Shown: one piece after another, positions 8,674 through 17,410 of the stretch | How positions within the stretch are numbered: the first letter of the stretch is position 1 | Layout: every line of letters starts with the position of its first letter | Source of the DNA: an uncultured Bacteroidota bacterium | Lineage (GTDB): Bacteria; Bacteroidota; Bacteroidia; Flavobacteriales_F; PHOS-HE28 | Direction of reading: 5' to 3' | Length of the DNA stretch: 41,650 bases | Assembly (NCBI GenBank): GCA_902826215.1 | Contig: CADEDY010000022.1 | Coordinates: 20,171-61,820, forward strand | Notes under the pieces: model-generated | Seen by the model: only the letters and a program-made list of their open reading frames with translations | Databases searched by the model: none | Told to the model about the DNA's origin: nothing | Position numbers and translations under genes: made by a program

Positions 8674-11600
8674 TTAGCGCTCCACTATGATACGGCTGAT
8701 ATGGCGTTCCCCGTTGCCGGTGGCCACGAGGTAGTAGGCGCCAGGTGCGGCGGAGCTGAGGTCCAGTGTCGCCGTGCTTTTCCCTGCGACCAAGAAGGGT
8801 GCGTGTACGGTGCGGCCGACGGCATCGAAGACCGTGATCGTGAGCGGCGACAGGTCACCAGCTGGGATGAGCTGGAAGAGGCCGGTGGAGGGGTTCGGCT
8901 GCACGGTGTACCAAGCACCACTCGCCGTGGCTTCGGGATCCAAACCGGTGTTGAAGTCCACGGTCACGGTGATGCAGCTGGTGAGTTCGCAGCCGCCCAC
9001 GGTGGCGGTGACGCAGAGCTGCACGGGGCCCGCAGTGTTGGCGGCTTCGGCCACGAGGGCAAAGGCGCTGTTGTCGTTGGTGGTCCATCCGTTGGGCAGG
9101 GCCCAGGTGTAGCTGGTGGCGTTGGCCATGGGCGTTACGATGTAGGCGTTGCTGCTGAGGCCCACCACCGCGCTGGGGCCGGTGACGGTGCCGATGGTGA
9201 GCATGGTGCCACTGCAGGCGCAGTCGGTGCCGCGCACGTCGTTCACGGTGCAGGCCAGTCCATCATCGCAAGTGGTGCCAGGCAATACAGAGCCGCCGAT
9301 CGTGCCTTCGCAGTCGATGAGTTGTCCGGCGCAGGTGCAGGTGGCCGTGTACACATCGTTGCCGGTGTTGGCATCGCCATCATCGCACGCCGTACCGGGT
9401 TGTGCAGGACCACCCACCGTGCCTTCGCAATCGCTCACGAGCGTTCCGGCACAGGTACAATCGGCATTGTAGGTATCGTCGCTGGTGTCGGGGTTACCAT
9501 CGTCGCACGCGGTACCCACGGTGTTCGTTCCGCCGGGCTCGCCTTCACAATCGATGAGCAGGCCCGCGCACTGGCAGTTGTTGTCCCATGTATCGCCACC
9601 CGTGCTGGCATTGGCATCATCGCAAGGGAAACCGGGCAACGCCAAGCCACCGGTCACACCGTCGCAGTCGATCAATTGACCAGCGCAGGTGCAGAACGCG
9701 TTGTACACGTCATTGCCCGTATTGGCATCGCCGTCATCGCAAGCCGTGCCGGGTTGGGCAGTGCCGCCTGGCACACCCGCGCAGTCGTTCGGCAGCACGC
9801 CGATGCAACCGCAATTGGCGGTAAAGGTGTCGTTGACGCTGGCGGGGTTGCCGTCATCGCACGGTGTACCTGGCAACTGGTTCCCACCGGGGGTGCCAGC
9901 ACAATCATAGGGCAGACCGGCGCAAGCGCAATTGAGCCCGTAGATATCGTTGCCTGTCGCAGCGTTCCCATCGTCACACGGTGTGCCGGGTTGTGCGGTT
10001 CCGCCGGGAATTCCGGCGCAGTCCGTGGCGAAGGCGCCTACGCACTGGCAGTTGCTATTGTAGGCATCGCCGCCGCTCAAGGGGTTGCCATCGTTGCAGG
10101 GTGTCCCGGGCAAGGTGCTGCCGCCGATCACGCCCAGGCAATCGATGAGTTGACCCACGCAGGTGCAGTTCGCATCGTACACATCGTTGCCGGTGGCCAC
10201 GTCGCCATCGTCGCACGGTGTGCCTTGCACGGCTGTTCCGCCGGCTACGCCCAAGCAGTCGAAGGATAGTCCAGCGCATTCGCAGTCCGCGCCGTACACA
10301 TCGCCTCCGGTGTTGGGATCATTGTCATCGCAAGAGCTACCGGGTAGCGCCGTACCGAGCGCGACCCCTTCACAATCGGTGGGAATGCCTGCGCACGTGC
10401 AGTTCGATTGGTAGATGTCGAGCACCGTGGATGGATTTCCGTCATTGCAGGAGTTCCCCGGGTTGGCCGGACCGTTGGGCGTGCCGGTGCAATCCAAGGG
10501 CGTGTTGCCGTCGATGGTGATGCCGTACTCCTCGATCTCGCTGTACTGGTAGCTGTAGCAGGGATCCATGGGCGTGGGCTCACCGGGCGCCACATACACC
10601 GCGCGCACACGCATGCGGGTGTTCCCGAGCGAGGCCGTGGCAGGCACCTGGAAGAAGTACGGGACACGGCGATCACCGAAGGGGAAGAAGGTGCCCTCGC
10701 TGATCTTCTCGTCGATATCGTACGTGCCGCTCTGGTCGTAGTCGATCCACGCGGTCAGGAGGATGAGGTCGCTCGGCCCAGCCGTCACCATGAGCAGTTG
10801 CTGGCTGTTGCGCGACAGGGTGGTGAAGTGTTCATCACTGTAGTCCACGTAGCCGGTAGGCGGCGGTATCCCCCCGGTGTTCAGGTTCTCGATGTCAGCG
10901 AGCTGCACACCATCCACGTAGTTCCCGTAGATGATATCGCCCAGGCTCGGTGGTTGGCAGTAGGGATCGGGCGCCACGTTGCCCGTACCGAAGTACGCGG
11001 AGATGGTGACGCTGGAACTGATCCCGCCATCGCACAAGGAGTAGAGGTACACGAGGATGTTCTCGTAGTCCACGACCCCACCGTTCTCTACCAGGATGAG
11101 GTTGGTGACATTGAGGCAATCGCCGGCCGGAACATCCAGCTCGATACCGTCGTCGTTCCCGTTCAACTGGTTACCGAAGGCGGTGAGGATCGCGCCCTCG
11201 GTGTTGGTGGCGGAACTGAATTTCAAGTGGTAGGTGCGGTCCTCGGTGCTGTTGTTGCACACGTACAAGGGGAAGTTCACCTGCGAGCCGAGCGGTGCTT
11301 CGTTCACCACCATGGTGGTATTCCCTGGAACGCCTACGGAGAGCGAAGGTTTGTCGAGTTGCTCGCCGCCTTCGTAAGGGCAGCTGGACTGGGAACTGTT
11401 GGGTTCCAGTTTGAAGACGAAGGTGCCGAAAACAGGGTCCTTAGCGATGTTCACCGTGAACTGGTCCGAGCCGTCGTCGTCCTCCAGGTGATACGCCATC
11501 GTGTTCGTCACGGCATTGCTGGAGTTCTGGCCGGAACCGTATCCCTGCTGGAAGTTCATGCCCCCGCCTGCGGTGATGCCGGTGCCACCGATGTTCACGC

Positions 11601-12906
11601 CGAATTCGCCCGAGAACCCGTTGTCCATGGTGGATTCGTAGCTGATGCTCCGCGCCTCCGTGGTGGTGGTGGTGAAGGTGTGATCATCGGAAAGGCCGCC
11701 ACTGAAGCTCTGTACGTCTTCCACCACTGCTGCTGCCTTGATCGACTCGTTCATGGCCAATGTCTGTATCCACACGCCGCGCTGGCTCACGGCATCGCGG
11801 TAGGAAGTCGTACCCGGTTCCAAACCGGCGATCAAGGTTTCCAAGGCGGGCAGGACCGTATTGCGGATCTGGCTTTCGGTGTACACGTACCGGCTGTTCA
11901 CATTGACCGGTCCGTTGGCGAAGTAGGCGTCCTTTTCGATGGTGCCACAATCGGTGCGGGTGATCACCTTGCCGAAGCCGTATGCGTAGCGGATGGCGCT
12001 GCCGATGAACACATCATCGGGTGGCCCTGTGGTGCCTGTGGAGATCACCTCGGTGTTCTCGAAGCAGGTGGTGATGTCGAAATTCGCTTGCTCGGTCTGT
12101 GTAGCGTGGTAGTCCCCGCCGATCTCCCCATAGATGTCGTATTCGAGGCCGATGAAGGGGACCGTACCGGCCACACCGACCCGAGCCTTGTAGAAGGTGT
12201 TCTGGGTGGAACCGGTGGTCACCGAAGTGGTGGTGCCCACACAGGCGCCATTGGTGATGGTGATGGTGCTGTAGCTGCCGTCGCCGGGTGGGTCGCGCAG
12301 GATGTAGAGAGGCAACGCCGGCGCATCGTATTCACCGAGCACTTCGGTGAAGGTGGTGCCGAACATCACCGCCTTGAAACGCGCTTCGCAATTCGGTTGG
12401 CCGTAGAGGTTCACCCGCAAGCCGAACTCGCGGACCCCGTTGTTGGGCTCTTTCCAAGCGTCCCCGTATTGGTGCGTGATCGTGAGCACATCCGTGTAGA
12501 TGCTGATGTTGGGATCGATGGAGAAGCCCGGAACGTGTGCGTTCAACTGCACGATGCAACCGGAGCAGAACTCACCGTCGATCCAGAACTGGTAGGTCGG
12601 GGCTGGCGCGACGGACGAGATCTCGTAGTGGAACTGAAGTTGGAGTTGCTGCTGACCCGAGCCGGCTTGCACATTGAAATAGCTGGGTACTGCCCCATAG
12701 TTGGTGCCCCATGCCGCGCCCGGGACCACCATGGTGAACGCATACGGCCCGCAGGTGTTCGGTCCTCCCACGGCGAGATCGAGGGCGTTGAGGTTGCCCG
12801 CCAAGCCGTTCGCGGGGTATCCGGTTTGGTATTGCGCAAGGCCAACGAGCGATGTCGCGCCGAGCAGAAGCGAAAGACCGAGGGAGAGAAGCGTACGGTG
12901 TTCCAT
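8674..12906 (-). CDS. Giant T9SS-sorted cysteine-repeat protein B
   Basis: A 1,410-residue secreted protein. The signal peptide is MEHRTLLSLGLSLLLGATSL, with cleavage near VGLAQ. Residues 30-600 contain an extracellular region with the signatures ILRDPPGDGSYS and SSCPYEGGEQ. Between them, at about 400-480, is a Thr/Ser-rich, alternating stretch (TFTTTTTEARSISYE…ITAGGGMNFQQGYG). A GEVED-like domain lies at about 660-800 (AWIDYDQSGTYD, SEIEEYGITID). Eleven cysteine repeats of about 39 residues follow (about 805-1237), then an Ig/PKD-like module (TSYTWALPNGWTT). A type A sorting tail from about 1330 has VQPNPSTG and APGAYYLVATG. The C-terminal signal directs export through the type IX machinery and surface attachment. 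The ATG at 12906 begins the signal peptide; upstream codons in the frame read through non-coding sequence. It lies 231 bp after a response regulator gene. Ligand or substrate is unknown. Confidence 0.9.
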   Translation of the reverse strand: MEHRTLLSLGLSLLLGATSLVGLAQYQTGYPANGLAGNLNALDLAVGGPNTCGPYAFTMVVPGAAWGTNYGAVPSYFNVQAGSGQQQLQLQFHYEISSVAPAPTYQFWIDGEFCSGCIVQLNAHVPGFSIDPNISIYTDVLTITHQYGDAWKEPNNGVREFGLRVNLYGQPNCEARFKAVMFGTTFTEVLGEYDAPALPLYILRDPPGDGSYSTITITNGACVGTTTSVTTGSTQNTFYKARVGVAGTVPFIGLEYDIYGEIGGDYHATQTEQANFDITTCFENTEVISTGTTGPPDDVFIGSAIRYAYGFGKVITRTDCGTIEKDAYFANGPVNVNSRYVYTESQIRNTVLPALETLIAGLEPGTTSYRDAVSQRGVWIQTLAMNESIKAAAVVEDVQSFSGGLSDDHTFTTTTTEARSISYESTMDNGFSGEFGVNIGGTGITAGGGMNFQQGYGSGQNSSNAVTNTMAYHLEDDDGSDQFTVNIAKDPVFGTFVFKLEPNSSQSSCPYEGGEQLDKPSLSVGVPGNTTMVVNEAPLGSQVNFPLYVCNNSTEDRTYHLKFSSATNTEGAILTAFGNQLNGNDDGIELDVPAGDCLNVTNLILVENGGVVDYENILVYLYSLCDGGISSSVTISAYFGTGNVAPDPYCQPPSLGDIIYGNYVDGVQLADIENLNTGGIPPPTGYVDYSDEHFTTLSRNSQQLLMVTAGPSDLILLTAWIDYDQSGTYDIDEKISEGTFFPFGDRRVPYFFQVPATASLGNTRMRVRAVYVAPGEPTPMDPCYSYQYSEIEEYGITIDGNTPLDCTGTPNGPANPGNSCNDGNPSTVLDIYQSNCTCAGIPTDCEGVALGTALPGSSCDDNDPNTGGDVYGADCECAGLSFDCLGVAGGTAVQGTPCDDGDVATGNDVYDANCTCVGQLIDCLGVIGGSTLPGTPCNDGNPLSGGDAYNSNCQCVGAFATDCAGIPGGTAQPGTPCDDGNAATGNDIYGLNCACAGLPYDCAGTPGGNQLPGTPCDDGNPASVNDTFTANCGCIGVLPNDCAGVPGGTAQPGTACDDGDANTGNDVYNAFCTCAGQLIDCDGVTGGLALPGFPCDDANASTGGDTWDNNCQCAGLLIDCEGEPGGTNTVGTACDDGNPDTSDDTYNADCTCAGTLVSDCEGTVGGPAQPGTACDDGDANTGNDVYTATCTCAGQLIDCEGTIGGSVLPGTTCDDGLACTVNDVRGTDCACSGTMLTIGTVTGPSAVVGLSSNAYIVTPMANATSYTWALPNGWTTNDNSAFALVAEAANTAGPVQLCVTATVGGCELTSCITVTVDFNTGLDPEATASGAWYTVQPNPSTGLFQLIPAGDLSPLTITVFDAVGRTVHAPFLVAGKSTATLDLSSAAPGAYYLVATGNGERHISRIIVER
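9200..10494 (-). repeat. In-frame array of eleven cysteine-rich repeats, protein B
   Basis: Eleven tandem coding units of 39-40 codons, each with four cysteines spaced as in DC-x13-C-x13 to x15-C-x-C. The commonest core is GTxCDDGxxxTGNDVYxxxCTCAG. CDDG with nearby Asp/Asn suggests possible metal binding and two disulphides per unit, which is inference. Units 3 to 6 match units 3 to 6 of protein A in order (for example SGGDAYN then NDTFTA…CGCIG). Confidence 0.88.
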
Positions 12907-12981
12907 GGGTGTGGTAAGGTTGGTTGTACAGGGAATTCGTATCAGGGTGGAAAGGTGGCCGCACGAACGCGACGGGTCAAT

Positions 12982-12995
12982 TGCTAGATCTAGCA
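12982..12995. promoter_or_regulatory. Perfect 14-bp palindrome upstream of giant gene B
   Basis: TGCTAGATCTAGCA is its own reverse complement and lies 75 bp before the ATG at 12906. The central TAGATCTA recurs at 13814-13821, 40 bp before the start of the response regulator gene. Possible operator for that regulator; no experimental support. Confidence 0.35.
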
Positions 12996-13137
12996 GTATC
13001 CAGCAACGACGGGCCTTTCCGGCGTTCTCCACACCCGACTTTCATTTGGCTGGATACGCGTTCAGGCGCATCGCGCGCGAAAGCCGCTGCACGAGATCGA
13101 CCCTGTTCAGGAGATCCAATGCACGAATGATCGGGCT

Positions 13138-13773
13138 TCAGGCCAAGCCTTTCCGAACGGCCAAGGCCACGGCTTCGCCCACGCTGTTCACGCGCAGCTT
13201 GGCGTACACATGGCCCACGTGCTTGTTCACGGTGGAAAAGGTGACGCCGAGTTCCATACCGATGCGCTTGTAGGTCCAGCCTTTCACCAGCAGTGCGAGT
13301 ATCTCTTGCTCGCGCGGGGTGAGCTCGAATTGTTCGGTCTTCTTCTCCTGCTTCGGGCCGTTCACCATCCCGAGCACCTTGCGCGCCACGCTGGGACTCA
13401 TCGGTGCACCACCCTCCATCACTTCCTTGATGCCATCGACGAGCTTCATGGGGGCGGTCTGCTTCAGGAAGTAGCCGTCGGCACCTGCGCGGATAGCCGC
13501 GAAGATCCGGTCATCATCCTCCAATACGGTGAGCATGATGATGCGCAGCCCGGGATACGCCAGGCGAAGTTTCGCGGTGCCCTCGATCCCGTCGGTGCCG
13601 GGCATGTCGATGTCCATGAGCACCACATCGGGTCCGCAGGCCCCAGCGTGCTCGAGGGCTGAATTGGCATCGGCGAAGCAACCCACGCAGCTCATTTCCG
13701 GCACACTTTCGAGCAAGGCGGCCATGGCGTCGCGTTGTTGGCGGTTGTCATCGAAAAGCGCGACGCGGATCAT
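13138..13773 (-). CDS. NarL/LuxR-type response regulator
   Basis: A 211-residue response regulator. The receiver has the acidic pair FDD at 8-9, phosphoacceptor Asp54 (VVLMDIDMPGTDG), the switch Thr in IIMLTVLEDD, and Lys in GYFLKQT. The LuxR-type helix-turn-helix starts at about 151 (LTPREQEILALLVKGWTYKR), with a recognition helix in VTFSTVNKHVGHVYAKL. It sits 78 bp after the sensor kinase gene on the same strand, so the two form a cognate pair. It is followed after 231 bp by the giant T9SS gene, which may be its target. It is only distantly similar to the regulator at 7373-8020, so the two modules probably do not use recently duplicated regulators. Confidence 0.93.
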   Translation of the reverse strand: MIRVALFDDNRQQRDAMAALLESVPEMSCVGCFADANSALEHAGACGPDVVLMDIDMPGTDGIEGTAKLRLAYPGLRIIMLTVLEDDDRIFAAIRAGADGYFLKQTAPMKLVDGIKEVMEGGAPMSPSVARKVLGMVNGPKQEKKTEQFELTPREQEILALLVKGWTYKRIGMELGVTFSTVNKHVGHVYAKLRVNSVGEAVALAVRKGLA

Positions 13774-13813
13774 GCGGTCAAAGGAAAGGCTGATCGGAGG
13801 TGGTATCCATGGG

Positions 13814-13821
13814 TAGATCTA
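13814..13821. promoter_or_regulatory. TAGATCTA motif between kinase and regulator
   Basis: Short palindrome TAGATCTA in the 78-bp gap before the regulator gene. It repeats the core of the 14-bp palindrome at 12982-12995. With only eight matching bases, chance is a real alternative. Confidence 0.2.
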
Positions 13822-13851
13822 ACAAGTCTAAGAGTTCGGTGATGTGTCCGG

Positions 13852-16800
13852 CTATTCTCGGTGCGGGGTGAAGCGCAGGGTGATGACCGTTCCGCCCTGC
13901 TCTGCCTGCTCGACCAAAAGGCTGCCACCGATGGCTTCGGCCCGTTCCTTCATACTGCGCAGGCCATTGCCACCGAGCCCGTTGCGGCCCTGCGCTTCCC
14001 CGGATACGCCCGCGCCATTGTCCCCGATGATGAGTTCGAGTCCTTGGCCCTGCTTCCGCACCTGCACACGCACTCGATCGCACCGGGCATGCTTGGCCGC
14101 ATTGTTCACCGCTTCCTTGAAGACCAGGTAGAGGTTCTTGCGTTCGTTCATGCTCAGGCGCAGATCCTCCAAGCCCTCCTCCACGTGGACCTCCAATTCC
14201 CACGCGCAGGTCTCGGCCAACGGCCCGGCATAGGCCAGCATGCGGTCCTTCACATCGGACAGTTTCTCGTAGCGCGTGTTCACGCTCCATACGATGTCGT
14301 TCATGCTTTCCATGGCCTGCGCACTGTTCTCGGCGATGCGGTCCAGCATGTTGGACTCTTTCTCCGAGTGTGTGCGGTTGGTATTGCGCAAGGCCGTGCT
14401 GAACAACGCCACGCTGCTCAAGGTGCTGCCCACTTCATCGTGCAGGTCCAAAGCGATCCGGTCGCGCATGGCCATCACAGCGCGTAAGCGTGCCAAGCGG
14501 ATCCGGAAAAGCAGATATACCCCGCCGATGATCGCCGTGGCGAACAGCACTACGGCCCACCAACGCAGATACCAGGGCCTGATCACGTTGATGGTCAATG
14601 CGAGTTCCTGTTCGTTCCACTCCCCGCTGCCGCCCTTTGCGCGTATGTGCAATCGGTGCGAACCATAAGGAAGCGAAACCAATCGCAATTCGGGATCACG
14701 CTGATTGTTCCAATCGTTATCGACGCCATCGATGCGCCAACCGTACAGGACATTGCTGGGCTTCTCATAACTCAACAAGGCCATACGCAAGGTGAAGAAG
14801 CGGTCGCTCGGGCGCATGGTGATGGTCCGGGTACGGGTGATCTCGGCGGTGCGATCCATCAGTTCCCCTGTCCCACCATCCAATTGTTCCGCATGGGCGA
14901 TGACCAAGGGAGAATCGTAATGCTGATCGACCAGGTCGTCAGGATGGAACGCCGTTACGCCGTTCATGCCACCGAAGTACAACCGACCATCGGGACCTTG
15001 CGTGTGGGACGTACAATTGAACTCGTTGTCCGTGATCCCATCCGCGACCGTGTACGTGAAGACCTGTCCGGTCAACGTGTCGTAGCGAACGATACCGTAG
15101 TCCGTTGGCATCCAGAACCTCCCTCGCTGATCGGGGTACACCGCATAGATGCCATTGCTGGGCAAGCCATCGCGCATGGTGATGGAACGCACCTCGCCCG
15201 TGGACCGGTCCCAGCGGATCAATCCGCTGGTTCCGGTACTGAGCCAGAAAATGCCGTGCGGATCCTCATAGATGTGCTGGAAATCGTCCCCCGGCAGGTA
15301 GTGTGTACTGTCCTCTTGGGACCAAATGGCCCGGACCGTGCCGTCCACATCCAATTCGCACAACCCCCTGGTGGTACCCGCCCAAATGGTGCCCGCACGA
15401 TCCCGGTGGAACGCGAAAACCATGGCATTGGACGCCTTGCCTTGTTCGGCATCCGTGAACGGCACGTAGCGGGTCAAGCTGGTATCCGCCCATGCCAGGC
15501 CCACGTTCGTGCCCAAGAGCAAGCGTTCGTCGCCCATCGGAAAGATGCTGTGCACCATGCGCTCGGTGGTGAACATGGGGACGACCAAACGCCCGTTGCG
15601 CCAATGCATCAATCGGAATGAACAGTTGGCGAAAAGGCCACCATGGCCATCCGGCGCCATGGCACAGCGCATGTCCCAATGCCCGTCATCCTTGCGGCGT
15701 ATGTTCCCGGAACGGGTGTCCACGCCCCACCAACCATCCTCATCCGTGTTCACGTACAGCGTATCCCCGATCACATGCATGGCACGCGTCGTCCTGCCGA
15801 GCCCTGTTGCCGTATCGGTCCGTTGTAACCACCGGTGGAACACGTTCCGCCGGATGGTCAATTGCCACAGGCCGAAGTTGCTGCACAGCCAGATGTTCCC
15901 GGCACGGTCGACCAGTGTGGAGTTGAGGTCAAGGGACAATTTCGGATACTCCTTGGAAAGGTCGAGAAGGACTTTGCCGTTGCGTGGTGCGCTGCGGCCG
16001 CTCAATTCGTGGATCTTCGGCCCTACGAGAACACGTCCCCCACCGAGGTCCTGGTACACGGCGCCTGTCCCTTTGAAAAGGTCGCCTGGCCGGAGGGCTT
16101 CCGGCATGCGCTCGAATTCCCCCTTCGGCGTGATCCGGAACTCATGGGTGGCAACGTGCTGCTGCTCCGCCAGGAAATAGAATGATCGATCACCGGATCG
16201 CAGGTCGCAGCCATCTACGATACCGAAGTCCCCAAGACGAAAACGGCGATCATCCACCGGTGTCACCCGCCCTGTCGGTTGCACCTTCACCAATTGGGAG
16301 AATTCCTCCATCGGCTCTGTTCGAACACACCAGACCACTCCCCCTTGTGTCATGACCAACGGCCTGAGCACGTGGTCCGTGGACATCTTGATCACCATGC
16401 TGCCCTTTGCTGCAGAATGGTAGATGACCAGTCTTGCATGACCCGCAAGCAAAAGGCTACCGTCGTTCAGCGCGATCGCCTTGTCCACCAGTTCCTCCAA
16501 GGGCACGGGTGGTGCGTTGCCGAAGTGTTTCGCATACGGAAGGATCTTTCCGGTACGCGGATCGAGGATGTCGATGGCAGAGATGTGACCTTCGGAAAAG
16601 TCGGCCGTGGAGACCACCCAGAGCAAGCCATCGGGGTCCGGCCAGATCATCGAGACCGCATTGGTGGTCAACCCGTCCTCCGTGGTGTAGTTGGTGAAGG
16701 AATACCCATCGAACCGCTGCACGCCGGCAGGGGTGGCCAACCAGATGAAGCCTTGTTCATCTTGCACCGCTTGCAACACGCGCCGGTGGATCAAGCCTTC

Positions 16801-16902
16801 CTCCATGCCGAACTGGCGAACGGAAAAAGTCAGCTCGGCATCGGACTGCCCCATGCACCGGAACAGGATCCCGAAGAGAAGAAGAATGTGGAAGAGCCTC
16901 AT
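13852..16902 (-). CDS. Sensor histidine kinase (Reg_prop/Y_Y_Y/HisKA_3/HATPase)
   Basis: A 1,016-residue non-hybrid sensor. A signal peptide (MRLFHILLLFGILFRCMGQ) is followed by Reg_prop propeller repeats (AVQDEQGFIWLATPAGVQRF, DRAGTIWAGTTRGLCELD) and a Y_Y_Y domain near 690-770. One membrane helix lies at about 778-800. HisKA_3 has the phosphoacceptor His821 in ALDLHDEVGSTLSSVALFS. HATPase_c has its N box near 931 (EAVNNAAKHA) and G boxes IIGDNGAGV and GLGGNGLRSMKERA. This is the NarX/LytS-like class, which pairs with NarL-type regulators, as here with 13138-13773. No receiver is present, unlike the 3609-7376 kinase. The ATG at 16902 starts the signal peptide and overlaps the stop of a transposase fragment by 4 bp, which I take as accidental. 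The signal sensed is unknown. Confidence 0.93.
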   Translation of the reverse strand: MRLFHILLLFGILFRCMGQSDAELTFSVRQFGMEEGLIHRRVLQAVQDEQGFIWLATPAGVQRFDGYSFTNYTTEDGLTTNAVSMIWPDPDGLLWVVSTADFSEGHISAIDILDPRTGKILPYAKHFGNAPPVPLEELVDKAIALNDGSLLLAGHARLVIYHSAAKGSMVIKMSTDHVLRPLVMTQGGVVWCVRTEPMEEFSQLVKVQPTGRVTPVDDRRFRLGDFGIVDGCDLRSGDRSFYFLAEQQHVATHEFRITPKGEFERMPEALRPGDLFKGTGAVYQDLGGGRVLVGPKIHELSGRSAPRNGKVLLDLSKEYPKLSLDLNSTLVDRAGNIWLCSNFGLWQLTIRRNVFHRWLQRTDTATGLGRTTRAMHVIGDTLYVNTDEDGWWGVDTRSGNIRRKDDGHWDMRCAMAPDGHGGLFANCSFRLMHWRNGRLVVPMFTTERMVHSIFPMGDERLLLGTNVGLAWADTSLTRYVPFTDAEQGKASNAMVFAFHRDRAGTIWAGTTRGLCELDVDGTVRAIWSQEDSTHYLPGDDFQHIYEDPHGIFWLSTGTSGLIRWDRSTGEVRSITMRDGLPSNGIYAVYPDQRGRFWMPTDYGIVRYDTLTGQVFTYTVADGITDNEFNCTSHTQGPDGRLYFGGMNGVTAFHPDDLVDQHYDSPLVIAHAEQLDGGTGELMDRTAEITRTRTITMRPSDRFFTLRMALLSYEKPSNVLYGWRIDGVDNDWNNQRDPELRLVSLPYGSHRLHIRAKGGSGEWNEQELALTINVIRPWYLRWWAVVLFATAIIGGVYLLFRIRLARLRAVMAMRDRIALDLHDEVGSTLSSVALFSTALRNTNRTHSEKESNMLDRIAENSAQAMESMNDIVWSVNTRYEKLSDVKDRMLAYAGPLAETCAWELEVHVEEGLEDLRLSMNERKNLYLVFKEAVNNAAKHARCDRVRVQVRKQGQGLELIIGDNGAGVSGEAQGRNGLGGNGLRSMKERAEAIGGSLLVEQAEQGGTVITLRFTPHRE

Positions 16903-17102
16903 ATCAGCCGGTGCTGGGGGAGCCGTTGACGGTTATGCGGAAGATCATCATGGACAAGGTAGTACGAGATGGCATACTTGATAAGCAGCCGCTGCGTGGG
17001 CGTGCCCGTCTCCAAGTACTCCTCGATCACCTTGCGCTTGAACGCTTCACTGTATCCTGACTCGAACTTGCCGTTCTTGTTGTGCTTGAACTTGTCCTCC
17101 AT
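16899..17102 (-). pseudogene. Truncated transposase N-terminal fragment
   Basis: A 67-codon frame starting MEDKFKHNKNGKF, then SEAFKRKVIEEYLETG. The first 45 residues look like the N-terminal helix-turn-helix of small insertion-sequence OrfA proteins. After about residue 45 the sequence (YYLVHDDLPHNRQRL) no longer resembles a transposase, and the frame ends in the kinase start. No partner ORF, terminal inverted repeats or target duplication are visible. Likely a remnant of an old insertion; it could also be an unrelated small gene. Confidence 0.5.
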
Positions 17103-17410
17103 GGGTCGCTGTTTTGCGTAAACCCATTTCAGGATGAGTCAGCCGCTCAGGTCCTGCGCGGCGAGCGGGGTTGGCCGGGTGCAGTGCAATGAGCACGGCA
17201 AGCAGGCCGAGGGTACAGAGGGGTTGGCGGTACAGCAGCATCCGGGCATCCGTACACGCGGGGTGTGGACGCGTTCAGCGCAGGCCGCCGGAAAGCGGGA
17301 TGGGTTCCGTTCCTTAGCCTGTAGCTGGGTCTTCGGGGGGCGTCTTCCCCTATCGAACCCCAAGGCTACCTTTCCATCACCCTTCCGTCTAAGCACTAGA
17401 ACCCACCCCC
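17103..17410. other. 308-bp gap with a possible signal-peptide remnant
   Basis: No convincing gene. On the minus strand from 17241 a short frame begins like a signal peptide (MLLYRQPLCTLGLLAVLIAL). A shift of frame would then give LAAQDLSG and a stop, so it may be the decayed 5' end of a lost secreted-protein gene. The right end holds the promoter region of the 17411 gene. Confidence 0.3.
17345..17374 (+). promoter_or_regulatory. Candidate Bacteroidota-type promoter for 17411 gene
   Basis: TACCTTTC (17367-17374) resembles the Bacteroidota -7 element TAnnTTTG. A weak -33 match, TTC, lies 19 bases upstream. The ATG follows 36 bases later. A G-run/C-run dyad (GGGGGG…CCCC) lies just upstream at 17335-17350. 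Confidence 0.35.

Noticed and set aside
9200..10494. Regular spacing of about 117 bp, CRISPR-like at first glance
   Set aside because: The repeated units are in-frame codons of a cysteine-rich protein, variable between copies, with no conserved direct repeat plus unique spacer pattern.
10408..12987. Long plus-strand open frame of 859 codons
   Set aside because: Antisense to giant protein B. It has no signal or domain, and its length comes from the GC-rich codon pattern of the real gene.
17047..17241. Short minus-strand frame with a signal-peptide-like start
   Set aside because: Only 64 codons, the part after the hydrophobic stretch looks random, and it overlaps the transposase fragment in another frame. 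Treated as a possible remnant, not a gene.
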